This document shows positions 54,910 through 63,946 of a DNA stretch of 64,000 nt, in pieces; the stretch's first letter is position 1, and every line of letters begins with the position of its first letter. The notes under the pieces are model-generated. The model had not been told where the DNA came from. It saw nothing but the letters and a program-made list of their open reading frames with translations, and did not search any database. Source of the stretch: Mongoliibacter ruber (GTDB taxonomy: Bacteria; Bacteroidota; Bacteroidia; Cytophagales; Cyclobacteriaceae); the NCBI RefSeq assembly GCF_003003005.1, contig NZ_PVTR01000004.1, positions 298,117 through 362,116 of the forward strand, written 5' to 3'. The position numbers were made by a program, and so were the translations under genes.

Positions 54910-55647
54910 TTAAACAGGCATCAGATTACCAATAGAGAATACAATAGGATAAGGCTCACCAGTCTTAGGATCCAGTCCAAAATGGCGGGCTGTCTTGACT
55001 TGGAGAGAGTAATTATACATTTCTCCAACCCACTTGAATCTCAAGCGATTAAAAAAACTACCATAGTAAGCTGATGATTTTTTTATAGAACCTTTAGACA
55101 TTCTACCTCCAAAAGTATTGAGTGCAATGACATGAGCCAATGCATAGCGTCCGCTACCTTTTTCGCCATCTACACGTACCATAAGCTCTAATGCGCAAGG
55201 TTCACTGAGTTCACCTATCACTACATGCCATTTGCCATCAGCGGGAACCTGACCTTTTTTGAAAGAACCTACCCTCCCTTTGGACGTAACTATGCCATCT
55301 ATATCAAGTTTTGATTTTGGGTTTTCCACACCGATACCTACATTTCCTCCACTCTTCAAGACAATAGCTGGATCATTGTTAAGCTCCTGAAAAGTGAGGT
55401 TACTGGATTTGTCTTTTTCAAGGCTGATGCTCCACTCAGGATCTATCTGTTTGAAATCTTTATAAAAAGAAATCAGACGGTTAGAATTTCCGACAGACGT
55501 TATTCTAAAACCGTTTTTTCTATCTCTTGCGATTCCATCATCTACAATATTTACAGTAGAATCAATCAAATCAGAAAAGTGTTTCTCCGTAGGAGTGCTT
55601 CCCCTTTTAAAATAATTTATCAGCGATTGCCTGTTCAATAGTGCCAT
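54910..55647 (-). CDS. eCIS tail-fibre/adhesin-like protein
   Basis: A 245-residue protein. The N-terminal 60 residues (NRQSLINYFKRGSTPTEKHFSDLIDSTVNI) are of the baseplate-docking type seen in eCIS fibre proteins. A GNVGIGVENPKSKLDIDG stretch (about 107-124) follows, the repeat seen in phage tail spikes and Bacteroidota adhesins. A C-terminal beta-sandwich (about 130-245) is a candidate receptor-binding domain. It occupies the slot between Afp11-like and Afp12-like genes with 2 and 18 bp gaps. It is much shorter than Afp13, so the fibre may be a short baseplate-attached adhesin. Confidence 0.75.
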   Translation of the reverse strand: MALLNRQSLINYFKRGSTPTEKHFSDLIDSTVNIVDDGIARDRKNGFRITSVGNSNRLISFYKDFKQIDPEWSISLEKDKSSNLTFQELNNDPAIVLKSGGNVGIGVENPKSKLDIDGIVTSKGRVGSFKKGQVPADGKWHVVIGELSEPCALELMVRVDGEKGSGRYALAHVIALNTFGGRMSKGSIKKSSAYYGSFFNRLRFKWVGEMYNYSLQVKTARHFGLDPKTGEPYPIVFSIGNLMPV

Positions 55648-55649
55648 AA

Positions 55650-58600
55650 TTATAAATCTATTGTGATATGAAAATCATCTTCATTTTCTTTTGCGATTTC
55701 CTCTGATTTTGTTTCAACTTTATATGTATCGACGTAATCTGAAGTGACTATCAAGTTTTCTCCCATGATAAAATCTCGAAGGTCAAATGGTTCCGAAGGT
55801 TTGTAATCCCCATCCTCTACGATTTCAATATTTTTCAATTGATATGGGACTAAAATTGACCATGGTTTCCCAATATTTACTTTATCCATGCCATCTTCCA
55901 GTTTATTTCCATCCAAAAAAACATATCCCATATCCTCTTTTTGATAAATATGGGCTATCGAAAATCCTGTAAAAAAATTGACATAAGGCCTACTGATTAT
56001 CAAGTTCAAAATTTCTGATTTTTTGGTTTCCCTATTCAAAAATGCATCGGACAAATCCCCATAAAACCATGGGCAAATAGATGCTAACAATTCATCATAC
56101 AACAACCTAAAGGTCATCCCGATATCATCTGTGTGAAATTTTATTTTGCCTTTGATCAAAAGGTATTCATACTGCGGATTGATTACTTTGAATGTCATGA
56201 ATGGGTTAGCATACTTTTCTAAAAAATACTCCATCTCCTTAATCTGACCAGGATTCAGCCTCGGAAGGTAAAAATTCTCCTTGTTGGAAATCTCAGGAAT
56301 ACCCACAATAAAAATAGTACCCGGTTTTACATATTGCTCATTCCCAAAACTACCAAAGACCCTTACTAAACCTAACCAACTGAATTCATTCAAAAGAATT
56401 TTTTCAATGTCAAAACTGGTGACAGCCCTAAATTTGTGCTTTATACTCTCACTGACCCTCCTGAAAAAAGCCATTTGATTTTCAGGAGCCTTACCACCTC
56501 TTGAATCTATGGGTTGTATCAAATCCAATATGCCGGGAATATTATTTTCAAATGATTCCACACTGAATTTGGGCAAAACAGGTTCGTGAAGGGTATTATT
56601 TTCTAATAGTGCGGTTGCAGAAAAAGCGTTGAGGTGGATCCCGGAAATCATGCTTGCCAACTCTGCATTTTCCTTGGTCCTACAGCAGATCCAATAACAG
56701 GTTTTGGGCATGAGCAAATTATCTAGATTGATGTCTTTCGGTGACTTGAATGAAATAATCCCAGACCTAGTCAGCCCATATGTAGTGTCAAACAACAAAT
56801 CATCCACTCTAAATGGCTTCCACTCATCTGTAGAAAGATAAAACCAATCAAGCTTGGGGATATCACCATGGTACCATTTTTCATTTTTACCTATATCAAA
56901 TAAAATACTTAACTCTTGAGGAAATTGGCGCGCTTCAATTCCTAAAAACAAGGCTCCTTGAAGTTCAAAGAATGGCAGAAAGCCATTATCAAAGACCAAG
57001 TTTTCTTTAAAGAGGTATTTCTTTCCAAAAGGATGTACCTGTATAAAATTCTCTGATTTTTCTTTTTGATTGGCAAAAGACTTTGTGCCTAAAAAGTTTA
57101 TCTTAGAAGAGGCCTTATAGTCAATAAAGATATCCTTGGCCATAGGAGAAAACGGTTCCTTGGGTACATCAAAAGAAAAACCAGAAGTGGGTTTTTCGAT
57201 TTGTTGATTGGTAGACATGGTAACACTCTTATTATACACATCAGTGTACACATCAAAACCAAAACCAATGGAAGGGGAAACCAATTCTAATTTCAGAAAG
57301 CCGGTTTGGCCATCCAATGAAAGTTCAAAATCCTCTTCTATTCCCAGGTTATAATCAGGTTGGATTCTTAGTTGAGAAAGGTCTATATTATCAATGACTT
57401 GGAACCTATTTAGCCCGTCCTTCTCATAGCTAAATAAATTTGTAATGATAGCATTTTGATTTTGGGTGGGTATATATCGAAAATCGGAAAGTGCTTGAAT
57501 TTGAAGCTTAAAACTATCGTTTTTTATACCAAAAGGATAGCCACTGAAATACGACTCCATATCTTCCCCTTCCGGCAATCCATGGAAGGTCCATCCAACC
57601 TTCAATTCATCCAGATCCTTAGAAAAAACCTCATCACTACCCACTAAAAGATAGCTGCCCACTTTAGGTGACGGGCCTAGTAAATCGAAAGGAATAGATT
57701 GATCCAATGGGCCATAACTACTGTGCAATGTAAGCTTCTTGAGTTGGCTCACTTCAACCTCTATATTGATCTGCTCAATTTCCAAAAATTGCAAAAAAGA
57801 ATATGGATGAAAAACGCTTTTATTGTTTAACAGAACCTTCAGTGCCGGATGGAAAAGGTCGATTTTATCCTTGTGTAAATCTTCCTTATAACCATTGAAT
57901 TCAGGCATGGCAGGCCCTAATTCAAAGCTAATTTTGAAACCATTTTCGTTCCATTCTTGAGGTGCAATCACCTCAAACTGCTCAATATTTTGCCATCCCT
58001 TGGTACTGGTATATTTTAGGTCCAAAGAGTCCGAAAAAATCTGGTAGAACACTTCTTCAGGAGTGGATTTATTGACCTTGGCTACTGATATAAGCATGGT
58101 CAAGAAATATTGAAAACTCTCGCCTAAAAAGGTGAAACTGATTAGAACTTTTCTTGAGCCACCTTTCAATTTGAGTGTGGGTGAAGAAATAATAAAACCT
58201 AGGTAAACATCATCCATGGTTCTGTTTTCGTCACTAAGAAATCTCTGTTCCTCACCTAAAGCTGTAAATACCGTCTTATCCAGATTCGGTTCTATGTACT
58301 TAGAGTAAATCCCATTTATCGTCTCAAATGTAGTCCCAGGATCTATGAGCTTGTTTCGCGACACAAAGAAGGTATAGATTCCAGCCAAATTCACATCAGA
58401 CACTTTGACCTTCTCATTCACGGCATACTTAACATCTTGTCCATCAATGTTTTGCCCTGCCAAAATGACCGTATTCTTGGGTATTACAACCTCTTGGTAA
58501 TCAGGATCCAAATTGACATAGCAAAGTATAGTATCAGGTTCTTGTGGTTTAAGGTTTTGGCCTAACACATCCTTATAATAAAAGTTGAGAAGTCTGACAG

Positions 58601-59408
58601 GGATTTCATTTAGTTCACCCTGAAGTTTTTGGAATAGATTAAAAAAAGCGAGTATAAGACCAATATGAGGTTCGTGATCTTCTTTGTTCTGAAGGTTGTC
58701 TCGAATCAGTTGGCCCGACCGATCAATAAGATTGATCAATGTTTTGAATACAGGTCTGTGGAGAAGGAGAAGTTGTTTGTACAAGTAGTCCGGATTCACC
58801 AAATCAGAGCCAAAAGCCAAACTGGAATACTTTTTAGGATCTAAATCTACATTCCACAATGAATGAAAATCATCGCTGGATAATCCAAAATCATATTTCT
58901 CTGTTGAATTAATCAACTCCTCATTGATGAACAACAATTGCCCATATACGTCCTTGCATCTGTATGTAATGGCCGCTACTAGTTCGAGTTCAAGAGGTGT
59001 ACTTTGTCTTTGTTTGTTGAATTTTGAAGAAATAAGATACCATTCATCAATGGTCTTAAGCATTGTCTTGATTTGGGCGAACAATTGTGTGATCAATGAT
59101 TTCTTTTCATCTTGGTTATCTGAATTTTCAAACTTCAAAAGGATTTTAGTTCTTTCCTGCTCTATAAATTTCAGGTCAAAGCTTCCTATTTCGGCGAGTA
59201 AGAACAATTCATCTGAGATAAAAAAGTCAAACCAATCTCCATTTGGATTTAGGTTTTCATCAATAAAATTCACCTTCTTCGAGATTCGATTGACGAACTT
59301 AAGAAAATCACTCAGCCTTCTTTCATCAGGTAAGAAATACCTTTCATCTAAAGGATTGAGTGAAGCCTTGTCCATTTTATGATCTATATGATGGTTTGTA
59401 TTTTTCAA
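55650..59408 (-). CDS. eCIS baseplate wedge protein (Afp11, gpJ-like)
   Basis: A 1252-residue protein. It contains a phage baseplate J-like core in the C-terminal half (about 965-1175: RGGKAPENQMAFFRRVSESIKHKFRAVTSFDIEKI, positions only, then PRLNPGQIKEMEYFLEKYANPF and LIKGKIKFHTDDIGMTFRLLYDEL). The N-terminal half is eCIS-specific, helical first (1-290) and strand-rich after. Afp11 homologues pair with Afp12 as baseplate wedges. Length is close to known Afp11 proteins. Start at 59408, 5 bp after the gp25 stop, is preferred; a Met at residue 12 is possible. Confidence 0.92.
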   Translation of the reverse strand: MKNTNHHIDHKMDKASLNPLDERYFLPDERRLSDFLKFVNRISKKVNFIDENLNPNGDWFDFFISDELFLLAEIGSFDLKFIEQERTKILLKFENSDNQDEKKSLITQLFAQIKTMLKTIDEWYLISSKFNKQRQSTPLELELVAAITYRCKDVYGQLLFINEELINSTEKYDFGLSSDDFHSLWNVDLDPKKYSSLAFGSDLVNPDYLYKQLLLLHRPVFKTLINLIDRSGQLIRDNLQNKEDHEPHIGLILAFFNLFQKLQGELNEIPVRLLNFYYKDVLGQNLKPQEPDTILCYVNLDPDYQEVVIPKNTVILAGQNIDGQDVKYAVNEKVKVSDVNLAGIYTFFVSRNKLIDPGTTFETINGIYSKYIEPNLDKTVFTALGEEQRFLSDENRTMDDVYLGFIISSPTLKLKGGSRKVLISFTFLGESFQYFLTMLISVAKVNKSTPEEVFYQIFSDSLDLKYTSTKGWQNIEQFEVIAPQEWNENGFKISFELGPAMPEFNGYKEDLHKDKIDLFHPALKVLLNNKSVFHPYSFLQFLEIEQINIEVEVSQLKKLTLHSSYGPLDQSIPFDLLGPSPKVGSYLLVGSDEVFSKDLDELKVGWTFHGLPEGEDMESYFSGYPFGIKNDSFKLQIQALSDFRYIPTQNQNAIITNLFSYEKDGLNRFQVIDNIDLSQLRIQPDYNLGIEEDFELSLDGQTGFLKLELVSPSIGFGFDVYTDVYNKSVTMSTNQQIEKPTSGFSFDVPKEPFSPMAKDIFIDYKASSKINFLGTKSFANQKEKSENFIQVHPFGKKYLFKENLVFDNGFLPFFELQGALFLGIEARQFPQELSILFDIGKNEKWYHGDIPKLDWFYLSTDEWKPFRVDDLLFDTTYGLTRSGIISFKSPKDINLDNLLMPKTCYWICCRTKENAELASMISGIHLNAFSATALLENNTLHEPVLPKFSVESFENNIPGILDLIQPIDSRGGKAPENQMAFFRRVSESIKHKFRAVTSFDIEKILLNEFSWLGLVRVFGSFGNEQYVKPGTIFIVGIPEISNKENFYLPRLNPGQIKEMEYFLEKYANPFMTFKVINPQYEYLLIKGKIKFHTDDIGMTFRLLYDELLASICPWFYGDLSDAFLNRETKKSEILNLIISRPYVNFFTGFSIAHIYQKEDMGYVFLDGNKLEDGMDKVNIGKPWSILVPYQLKNIEIVEDGDYKPSEPFDLRDFIMGENLIVTSDYVDTYKVETKSEEIAKENEDDFHITIDL

Positions 59409-59413
59409 TTTGA

Positions 59414-59830
59414 TTAACCTGGTATATTAGTTCCTTCCAAAATATAAAAGGGGTATACTATATTATCCCTGATATTGGTAGATTGGATTTCGTATTCGAC
59501 ATTAAAGTGCACAATACCGTCGCGCAATTGACTACCATCAGCATCCACATTCAGTACTATGATTCGCGGCTCATATATTCTGATATCATTTTTCAAAAGC
59601 TCACAGAGGTAGTTTAAGTTAGCTATCCCTCCAAGATCAAAGACATGCTCCTGCATCACAGTTCCATAATCCAGACGCAGAATCCGCTCACCCCTATTGG
59701 TTTTCAGGTATATCTGTAGACTTTGTCTGATGTCTTCTTCATCACTAACCATATTGACTTTACCCAATAATTTATTGAAAGTGACGGGGTATGCCCACCC
59801 CCTACCTAGGAAGCTTTTTTCTTCTGCCAT
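59414..59830 (-). CDS. eCIS gp25-like baseplate protein (Afp9)
   Basis: A 138-residue protein of the T4 gp25/lysozyme-like baseplate family: FLGRGWAYPV, DEEDIRQSLQIYLKTNRGER, LRLDYGTVMQEHVFD and ELLKNDIRIYEPRI. The EPR motif (here YEPRI) is the family's key wedge-joining residue set. It connects the sheath initiator to the wedge ring. It follows the PAAR gene by 1 bp and precedes the Afp11-like gene by 5 bp. Confidence 0.95.
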   Translation of the reverse strand: MAEEKSFLGRGWAYPVTFNKLLGKVNMVSDEEDIRQSLQIYLKTNRGERILRLDYGTVMQEHVFDLGGIANLNYLCELLKNDIRIYEPRIIVLNVDADGSQLRDGIVHFNVEYEIQSTNIRDNIVYPFYILEGTNIPG

Positions 59831-59831
59831 T

Positions 59832-60158
59832 TTATCCTATTTTGACCAGAGGAATCCCCTTGGATATTTTGCCTCCATGTGCCATCATGTCTTTTTCTCT
59901 TGCAGCAGGTTTTCCTCCAAATTTGACCTTTAAGGATCCTTTTTTGACTGTGTTGGGCATAGGGATGGGCACAGGTCCAGCCGGAGTAGGTATTCTATGC
60001 AGGCACAGTGTCATATCACCCTGAACACCCGCATTCATTTTCAATACTTTCACCTTGTTGCTACATGGAAAAAAAATAGGAATTTCCACATGTGTACCTG
60101 CCGCATCCGGCATGTCACATTTGTGCATTGATAATAAGCTTGCTACTGCATTTCCCAT
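59832..60158 (-). CDS. PAAR-like spike-tip protein (Afp10-like)
   Basis: A 108-residue protein with Gly/Pro-rich beta-turn repeats and the PAAR C-terminal pattern MMAHGGKISKGIPLVKIG. It would cap the VgrG-like trimer as the cone-shaped tip, chelating a metal through His and Cys (C14, C32, C52, H54 and the H in AHGG). No C-terminal toxin extension is present, so it is a structural tip. It sits between spike and gp25 genes with gaps of 7 and 1 bp. Confidence 0.9.
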   Translation of the reverse strand: MGNAVASLLSMHKCDMPDAAGTHVEIPIFFPCSNKVKVLKMNAGVQGDMTLCLHRIPTPAGPVPIPMPNTVKKGSLKVKFGGKPAAREKDMMAHGGKISKGIPLVKIG

Positions 60159-60165
60159 ATTAAAT

Positions 60166-61962
60166 TTAGTTTACATTGACCATTGAACCTTTGATATTGA
60201 CTACACCGGAAGATTTAATATCTGCGCCGGCACTGCCACTTGCCTCAAATTTGGCTTTGGCTTTCAGTCCTACCTTTTTGCCTTCTATGCTGACGTCTCC
60301 TGTAGAGGAACTCATCACGACACCTTTAGTGCCTTTAAGCTCCAATTTACCAGTAGCAGTTAATAGGATGTCTTTTTTAGACTTTAGGCTCAGACTTTTG
60401 GCAGAAGTGACGATTTCATTCCCATTCTGGTCTTCTATTTTGACCCCCTTGTCTTTATCTGATATCAGAAGTGTATTCTTACCCGGCGTGGTCACTTTGA
60501 AGAATTTATCCTTATCGTTAAACTCTAGTCTAAGCCCCGATTTTGTAACAATACTCTTGGTGCTATTTTGTTTTTCTATGCTGTCTTTAGCTTTGTTGTT
60601 TTTACTATATAATGATCCCAAAACGATTGGAAACCTCGGGTCATCATTTAAAAATCCTACTATCACTTCCGCATTTACTTCAGGTATGAAAAAACTACCT
60701 GATTGGTTATTGGCATGAAAATGCGATAAAACTGCCCAGATTCCATTTCCGGAATTTTTAATAGAAGGAATCATAACCTGAATCCTACCCTTCTTATCTG
60801 GATCACCGTCGATTTTCTTTACTATACCTACATGCAATCCCGAAATCGGGGGTAATACATTAAGATCCAAAAAAGACTCTTTTTTGAACCAGTCATCATT
60901 GATCCCAAACTTGAGGGTAGTGATAAAATCACCATTTTCAACCTTATGCTCTACAGCAGTTACATATACAGAGCCATTAAATAATTTCCCGAAACCTTCC
61001 AGCTCAACAATGTCTCCAAGGTTTATATCCGCCACTCCTTTGAAACTGATGTCACCCTTGATCCTTTTCAACCTAGAAAATATTAATGCTGAATCAGCTA
61101 AAAATTTCAATTCTTTACTCTCTACAGGTACCATTGTAGGCCAATTGAATTTTTGCGGGGCAAAGACTTTACCCAGATTTTTCCCCACAATACTCCCAGG
61201 TTTGTCAAGTTGAGCAGGTTCTGCACTGTTTTGTTTAATACTTTTTTCATTAAAAATATCGTAGGCAGCAGACTCGATTTGTTGTAGCTGCTCACCGGCA
61301 TCCAGATCCGCATGAAAGCTGTAAGCATCTTTTCCATAAATCAACTTAACCTTTGCAGAGCCTGATACCTTGGGTGTTTCGACCGTAATTTTATTGAAAG
61401 AATTGAGCACCAGCATACCATTCGCTTTGGCTCTATGGAGCAAAAATTCCCAATCGCTTACATGATGCCTAGAAATACTTTCATGCTGGAAACTCGTGTT
61501 TTGGATTTTTTTTGAAAGCCCCGCTCCAGCTATCAAGGTGCTCAAGATCTCGCTATCCTTTTTCTTTTCGTAGAGATCAGATTTTTTTTCAAGCTTCATT
61601 TTGAAAGCTTTGTCTGTCGCTTCTAACACTAACTTACTCCGGGAAGAATAATTGAGGTATCCCTCATCAATAGCCAAGCGATGTTTTTGAATAATGCCCG
61701 AAAAAACTTTGGTGTTTTTTTCGGCATACCCAATAGATATTTCTATCTCTTTTCCAGGCTCAAACTCCGGTGTTTCACTTTCCTTAAATAGACTTTCGTA
61801 GGAGTTTCCACCCAAAATAGCGACTGTAGCCTTAGCGATTTTATTGACTTCAGTGTTCACCCTGATTTTCATGACCACCAAATCTTTAGGCAGAGACTTT
61901 CCTCCTACTTTGATTTCAAAAGAGATTCCTAATTGCAATGAATCATTGGGTGATTTCACCAT
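60166..61962 (-). CDS. VgrG-like central spike protein (Afp8)
   Basis: A 598-residue protein. A phage GPD/gp27-like domain (about 1-350, including DWEFLLHRAKANGM and the hub strands) is followed by the gp5 OB-fold (about 375-450: DPDKKGRIQVMIP, GIWAVLSHFHANNQSG, NAEVIVGFLNDDPRFPIVLG). A C-terminal triple beta-helix spans about 480-598, with repeats such as GDVSIEGKKVGLKAKAKF. It forms the trimeric hub and needle under the PAAR tip. There is no C-terminal toxin. It starts 6 bp after the LysM gene. Length and order match Afp8. Confidence 0.95.
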   Translation of the reverse strand: MVKSPNDSLQLGISFEIKVGGKSLPKDLVVMKIRVNTEVNKIAKATVAILGGNSYESLFKESETPEFEPGKEIEISIGYAEKNTKVFSGIIQKHRLAIDEGYLNYSSRSKLVLEATDKAFKMKLEKKSDLYEKKKDSEILSTLIAGAGLSKKIQNTSFQHESISRHHVSDWEFLLHRAKANGMLVLNSFNKITVETPKVSGSAKVKLIYGKDAYSFHADLDAGEQLQQIESAAYDIFNEKSIKQNSAEPAQLDKPGSIVGKNLGKVFAPQKFNWPTMVPVESKELKFLADSALIFSRLKRIKGDISFKGVADINLGDIVELEGFGKLFNGSVYVTAVEHKVENGDFITTLKFGINDDWFKKESFLDLNVLPPISGLHVGIVKKIDGDPDKKGRIQVMIPSIKNSGNGIWAVLSHFHANNQSGSFFIPEVNAEVIVGFLNDDPRFPIVLGSLYSKNNKAKDSIEKQNSTKSIVTKSGLRLEFNDKDKFFKVTTPGKNTLLISDKDKGVKIEDQNGNEIVTSAKSLSLKSKKDILLTATGKLELKGTKGVVMSSSTGDVSIEGKKVGLKAKAKFEASGSAGADIKSSGVVNIKGSMVNVN

Positions 61963-61968
61963 TGGTAA

Positions 61969-62685
61969 TTATTTTTCTAAAGGGGGAAATTGAAGTGCGG
62001 AGCCAATTTTAAGCTTTCTAAATGAGGGGAGGTCGTTATATGATGCTATGGATATATAATATCTTGGGTCATCATAAAATGAATCACACATGGCGTTAAG
62101 ATTATCTCCGTCTTTGATGGTGATGATTCTGGTGATATCAGGACTTTGAAATTCCCTGCTAATGACTTTTTCATCCACCTCCTCCTCCATGCTAAATTTC
62201 ACTAAAGCTCTGACCGGATCACCACTGGTATTGAATAAAGTATATTTGATTGCAAGACTATCTACTACACCCACTAAGAGCAGCTTACCCCACTCTAGTT
62301 TGATAAAAGGAGGTCTATGTGAAGCCCTAGTAGGCTTGACCGTTACTTTTTTCAACAAATCAATGGATTCTTTGATAGATTTACCGGCTACCTTGGTACC
62401 AATCCCATCCGGAAAAACAGGTATGGCACCAGTATTGTCGATAATGAATTCAATACTTATTTTCTGTCTATTGTATAATTTGTTTTTATCATTTACGGGC
62501 ATACCAGCAGCTGAGGTAGGTTCCTCATCTTCATCTGAAGAATTTTTTTTGATATCGAAAGTCAAATCAACTTCTTCAGGATTGAGCTGTAAAGAATATT
62601 CACCTCCGCTTAGAGGAGAAGCTGCAGAACCGTCTTTGAATCTTTCAAATGCCGTAAGTTTTAATATTGCTAAACTTTCTGCCAT
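61969..62685 (-). CDS. LysM/gp53-like baseplate protein (Afp7)
   Basis: A 238-residue protein. An N-terminal beta-rich part (AILKLTAFERF..., LNPEEVDLTFDI, ISIEFIIDNTG) and a C-terminal LysM domain (about 185-236: ITIKDGDNLNAMCDSFYDDPRYY, LKIGSALQFPPLE). In T4 and eCIS, gp53/Afp7 clamps the wedges to the hub. The LysM fold here acts in protein contacts, not necessarily peptidoglycan binding. The start ATG overlaps the DUF5908 stop by one base (TAATG), so the two are coupled. Confidence 0.93.
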   Translation of the reverse strand: MAESLAILKLTAFERFKDGSAASPLSGGEYSLQLNPEEVDLTFDIKKNSSDEDEEPTSAAGMPVNDKNKLYNRQKISIEFIIDNTGAIPVFPDGIGTKVAGKSIKESIDLLKKVTVKPTRASHRPPFIKLEWGKLLLVGVVDSLAIKYTLFNTSGDPVRALVKFSMEEEVDEKVISREFQSPDITRIITIKDGDNLNAMCDSFYDDPRYYISIASYNDLPSFRKLKIGSALQFPPLEK

Positions 62686-62879
62686 TAATAATCATTCATT
62701 CTCTTAATTCTATCCAAAACCTCACTGGTGCATTCATCAATTATGCTTTTCCGCTGCAGGTAACTTAATTTTAACCCACTTTGGTCAGGGGCTATAGTTT
62801 CCTGTTTTTTGTTTTCGGGCTGTGGTGTGTTGTCTCCACAAATAGCCTTGATGATCAGCTCTTTAATTTTAATTGCCAC
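62685..62879 (-). CDS. DUF5908 small eCIS protein (Afp6-like)
   Basis: A 64-residue protein with the N-terminal IKIKELIIKA typical of DUF5908, a Lys/Glu/Gln-rich linker and a C-terminal helix with CTSEVLDRIKRM. DUF5908 proteins occur only in eCIS-type clusters between tube and LysM genes. The role is not settled. It is coupled to the LysM gene by one overlapping base and starts 11 bp after the tube-2 stop. Confidence 0.9.
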   Translation of the reverse strand: MAIKIKELIIKAICGDNTPQPENKKQETIAPDQSGLKLSYLQRKSIIDECTSEVLDRIKRMNDY

Positions 62880-62890
62880 TTATTTATCAT

Positions 62891-63352
62891 TTATTGAATT
62901 TCCATATAAGAAAAGACCAATTCCATTGACTCTATGGCTATTTTTGACTCCTTGGCATCAAAATCACCCATAGACCATTTTACTGGAAATGCATTATAAA
63001 ACACCCAAGTCATCACGGGGCTCCCGGTGTTCCTATCGAGTAAAGAAATGGTTACTCCTTTGGGCGAAATTTTGGTAATATCATTATTGATAGTATTGAA
63101 ACACCATTTAATGATATCCGAATTCATAGGAGCTAATGCTCTTTTGAGAGTAATGCGACTCCCTTTTGTACTTTTTGGTAAATGGAACACCAAATCACTG
63201 ATTCCTCCACTACGCTTTTCTTCAACCTCTAACTCTGCAGAGATTCCTGATATTTCGCTGAAATAGGTATCTTCCAATTTGTTAAACTCAGAGGATACGA
63301 TACGGACGGCAAAATTATATGAAACAGGTGGGTCAACTACAGTTATATTCAT
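62891..63352 (-). CDS. Tube protein paralogue / tube initiator (Afp5-like)
   Basis: A 153-residue gp19-like tube protein from the ATG at 63352. The longer frame from 63385 would begin at the edge of a strong hairpin and add 11 polar residues not seen in the family. Motifs: YFSEISGISAELEVEE, GSRITLKRALAP, NTGSPVMTWVFYNAFPVKWSMGDFDAKES. Afp5 homologues form the first tube ring on the baseplate. The paralogue upstream is the bulk tube protein. The two share the xxWxFxNAFPxKW block but differ in the N-terminal half. Confidence 0.92.
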   Translation of the reverse strand: MNITVVDPPVSYNFAVRIVSSEFNKLEDTYFSEISGISAELEVEEKRSGGISDLVFHLPKSTKGSRITLKRALAPMNSDIIKWCFNTINNDITKISPKGVTISLLDRNTGSPVMTWVFYNAFPVKWSMGDFDAKESKIAIESMELVFSYMEIQ

Positions 63353-63385
63353 GGGTTTTGTCTGCAAGTGGTTTGAATAAATCAA

Positions 63386-63437
63386 AATGAGTTGTTACCC
63401 CCTTATTCTATATTGGAATAATTGGCAACAACTCATT
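63386..63437 (-). promoter_or_regulatory. Long hairpin between the two tube genes
   Basis: Stem of 11 bp, aatgagttgtt (63386-63396) with aacaactcatt (63427-63437), extended by an inner cc/gg pair and a separate ttattc/gaataa stem. On the mRNA it follows the bulk tube gene. After the stem the transcript has only a loose U-rich run (TTTTGATTTATT), so it could act as a partial terminator or 3'-end stabiliser that lowers downstream expression. Confidence 0.7.
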
Positions 63438-63450
63438 GAATAATAAAGTA

Positions 63451-63921
63451 TTAAGCCGCTTCGATTTTTAATCCCTCGTGAGCCAATACTATTGTTTCAA
63501 TAGCCGCTTCACTACTCTGAGAGTTCATATCAGTCGGTGTAACTTGCTTAGGGAAAGCATTGGTCAAGGACCAAGTCATTTTTGGCTGTCCTTGCTCATC
63601 CAATAATCGGATTACTACAGTCAATCTTTCGTAAGTATTCAAGCTGATTTTAGAGATCCAATCGAAGAATTTAGAATCGTTTGTAAACACCCCTTTTTTC
63701 AATGTAATATCTCCGTATTTCATCAAACCGGGCATTTTGATGGTGGAATGTACAGGACTGTTTCCATGTCTATACTCTATGATATCTGTATCTATATCTA
63801 AGCCAGAAACCTCTTGAAAAGGTAAATCAGTCTGGTCACCTATATCAACAGAGAAATAAAACTTTGGTAATGGCCAAAACTGATCTTGTTCATTACCACT
63901 ACCTGCGGTTGGTGCTGCCAT
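63451..63921 (-). CDS. eCIS inner tube protein (Afp1/gp19-like)
   Basis: A 156-residue T4 gp19-like tube subunit: FYFSVDIG, PFQEVSGLDIDTD, IIEYRHGNSPV, KMPGLMKYGDITLKKGVF, MTWSLTNAFPKQV and the C-terminal strand AIETIVLAHEGLKI. It is the likely major tube protein, stacking as hexameric rings around the tape measure and cargo. The gene begins 25 bp after the sheath stop. A stem-loop follows, consistent with high copy number of this protein. Confidence 0.96.
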   Translation of the reverse strand: MAAPTAGSGNEQDQFWPLPKFYFSVDIGDQTDLPFQEVSGLDIDTDIIEYRHGNSPVHSTIKMPGLMKYGDITLKKGVFTNDSKFFDWISKISLNTYERLTVVIRLLDEQGQPKMTWSLTNAFPKQVTPTDMNSQSSEAAIETIVLAHEGLKIEAA

Positions 63922-63946
63922 AATTTAAAATTTTAAGTTTAAGTAA

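Noticed and set aside
59832-60158. PAAR protein with effector function
   Set aside because: The protein ends right after the conserved HGGKI...VKIG strand, so there is no room for a toxin domain.
60176-60718. A 180-codon plus-strand frame inside the spike gene
   Set aside because: Antisense shadow of the repetitive beta-helix coding region. Repeats of one strand often leave the other open.
62162-62707. A 181-codon plus-strand frame inside the LysM/DUF5908 region
   Set aside because: Antisense shadow of the Afp7-like gene, whose family motifs and one-base coupling with DUF5908 are clear.
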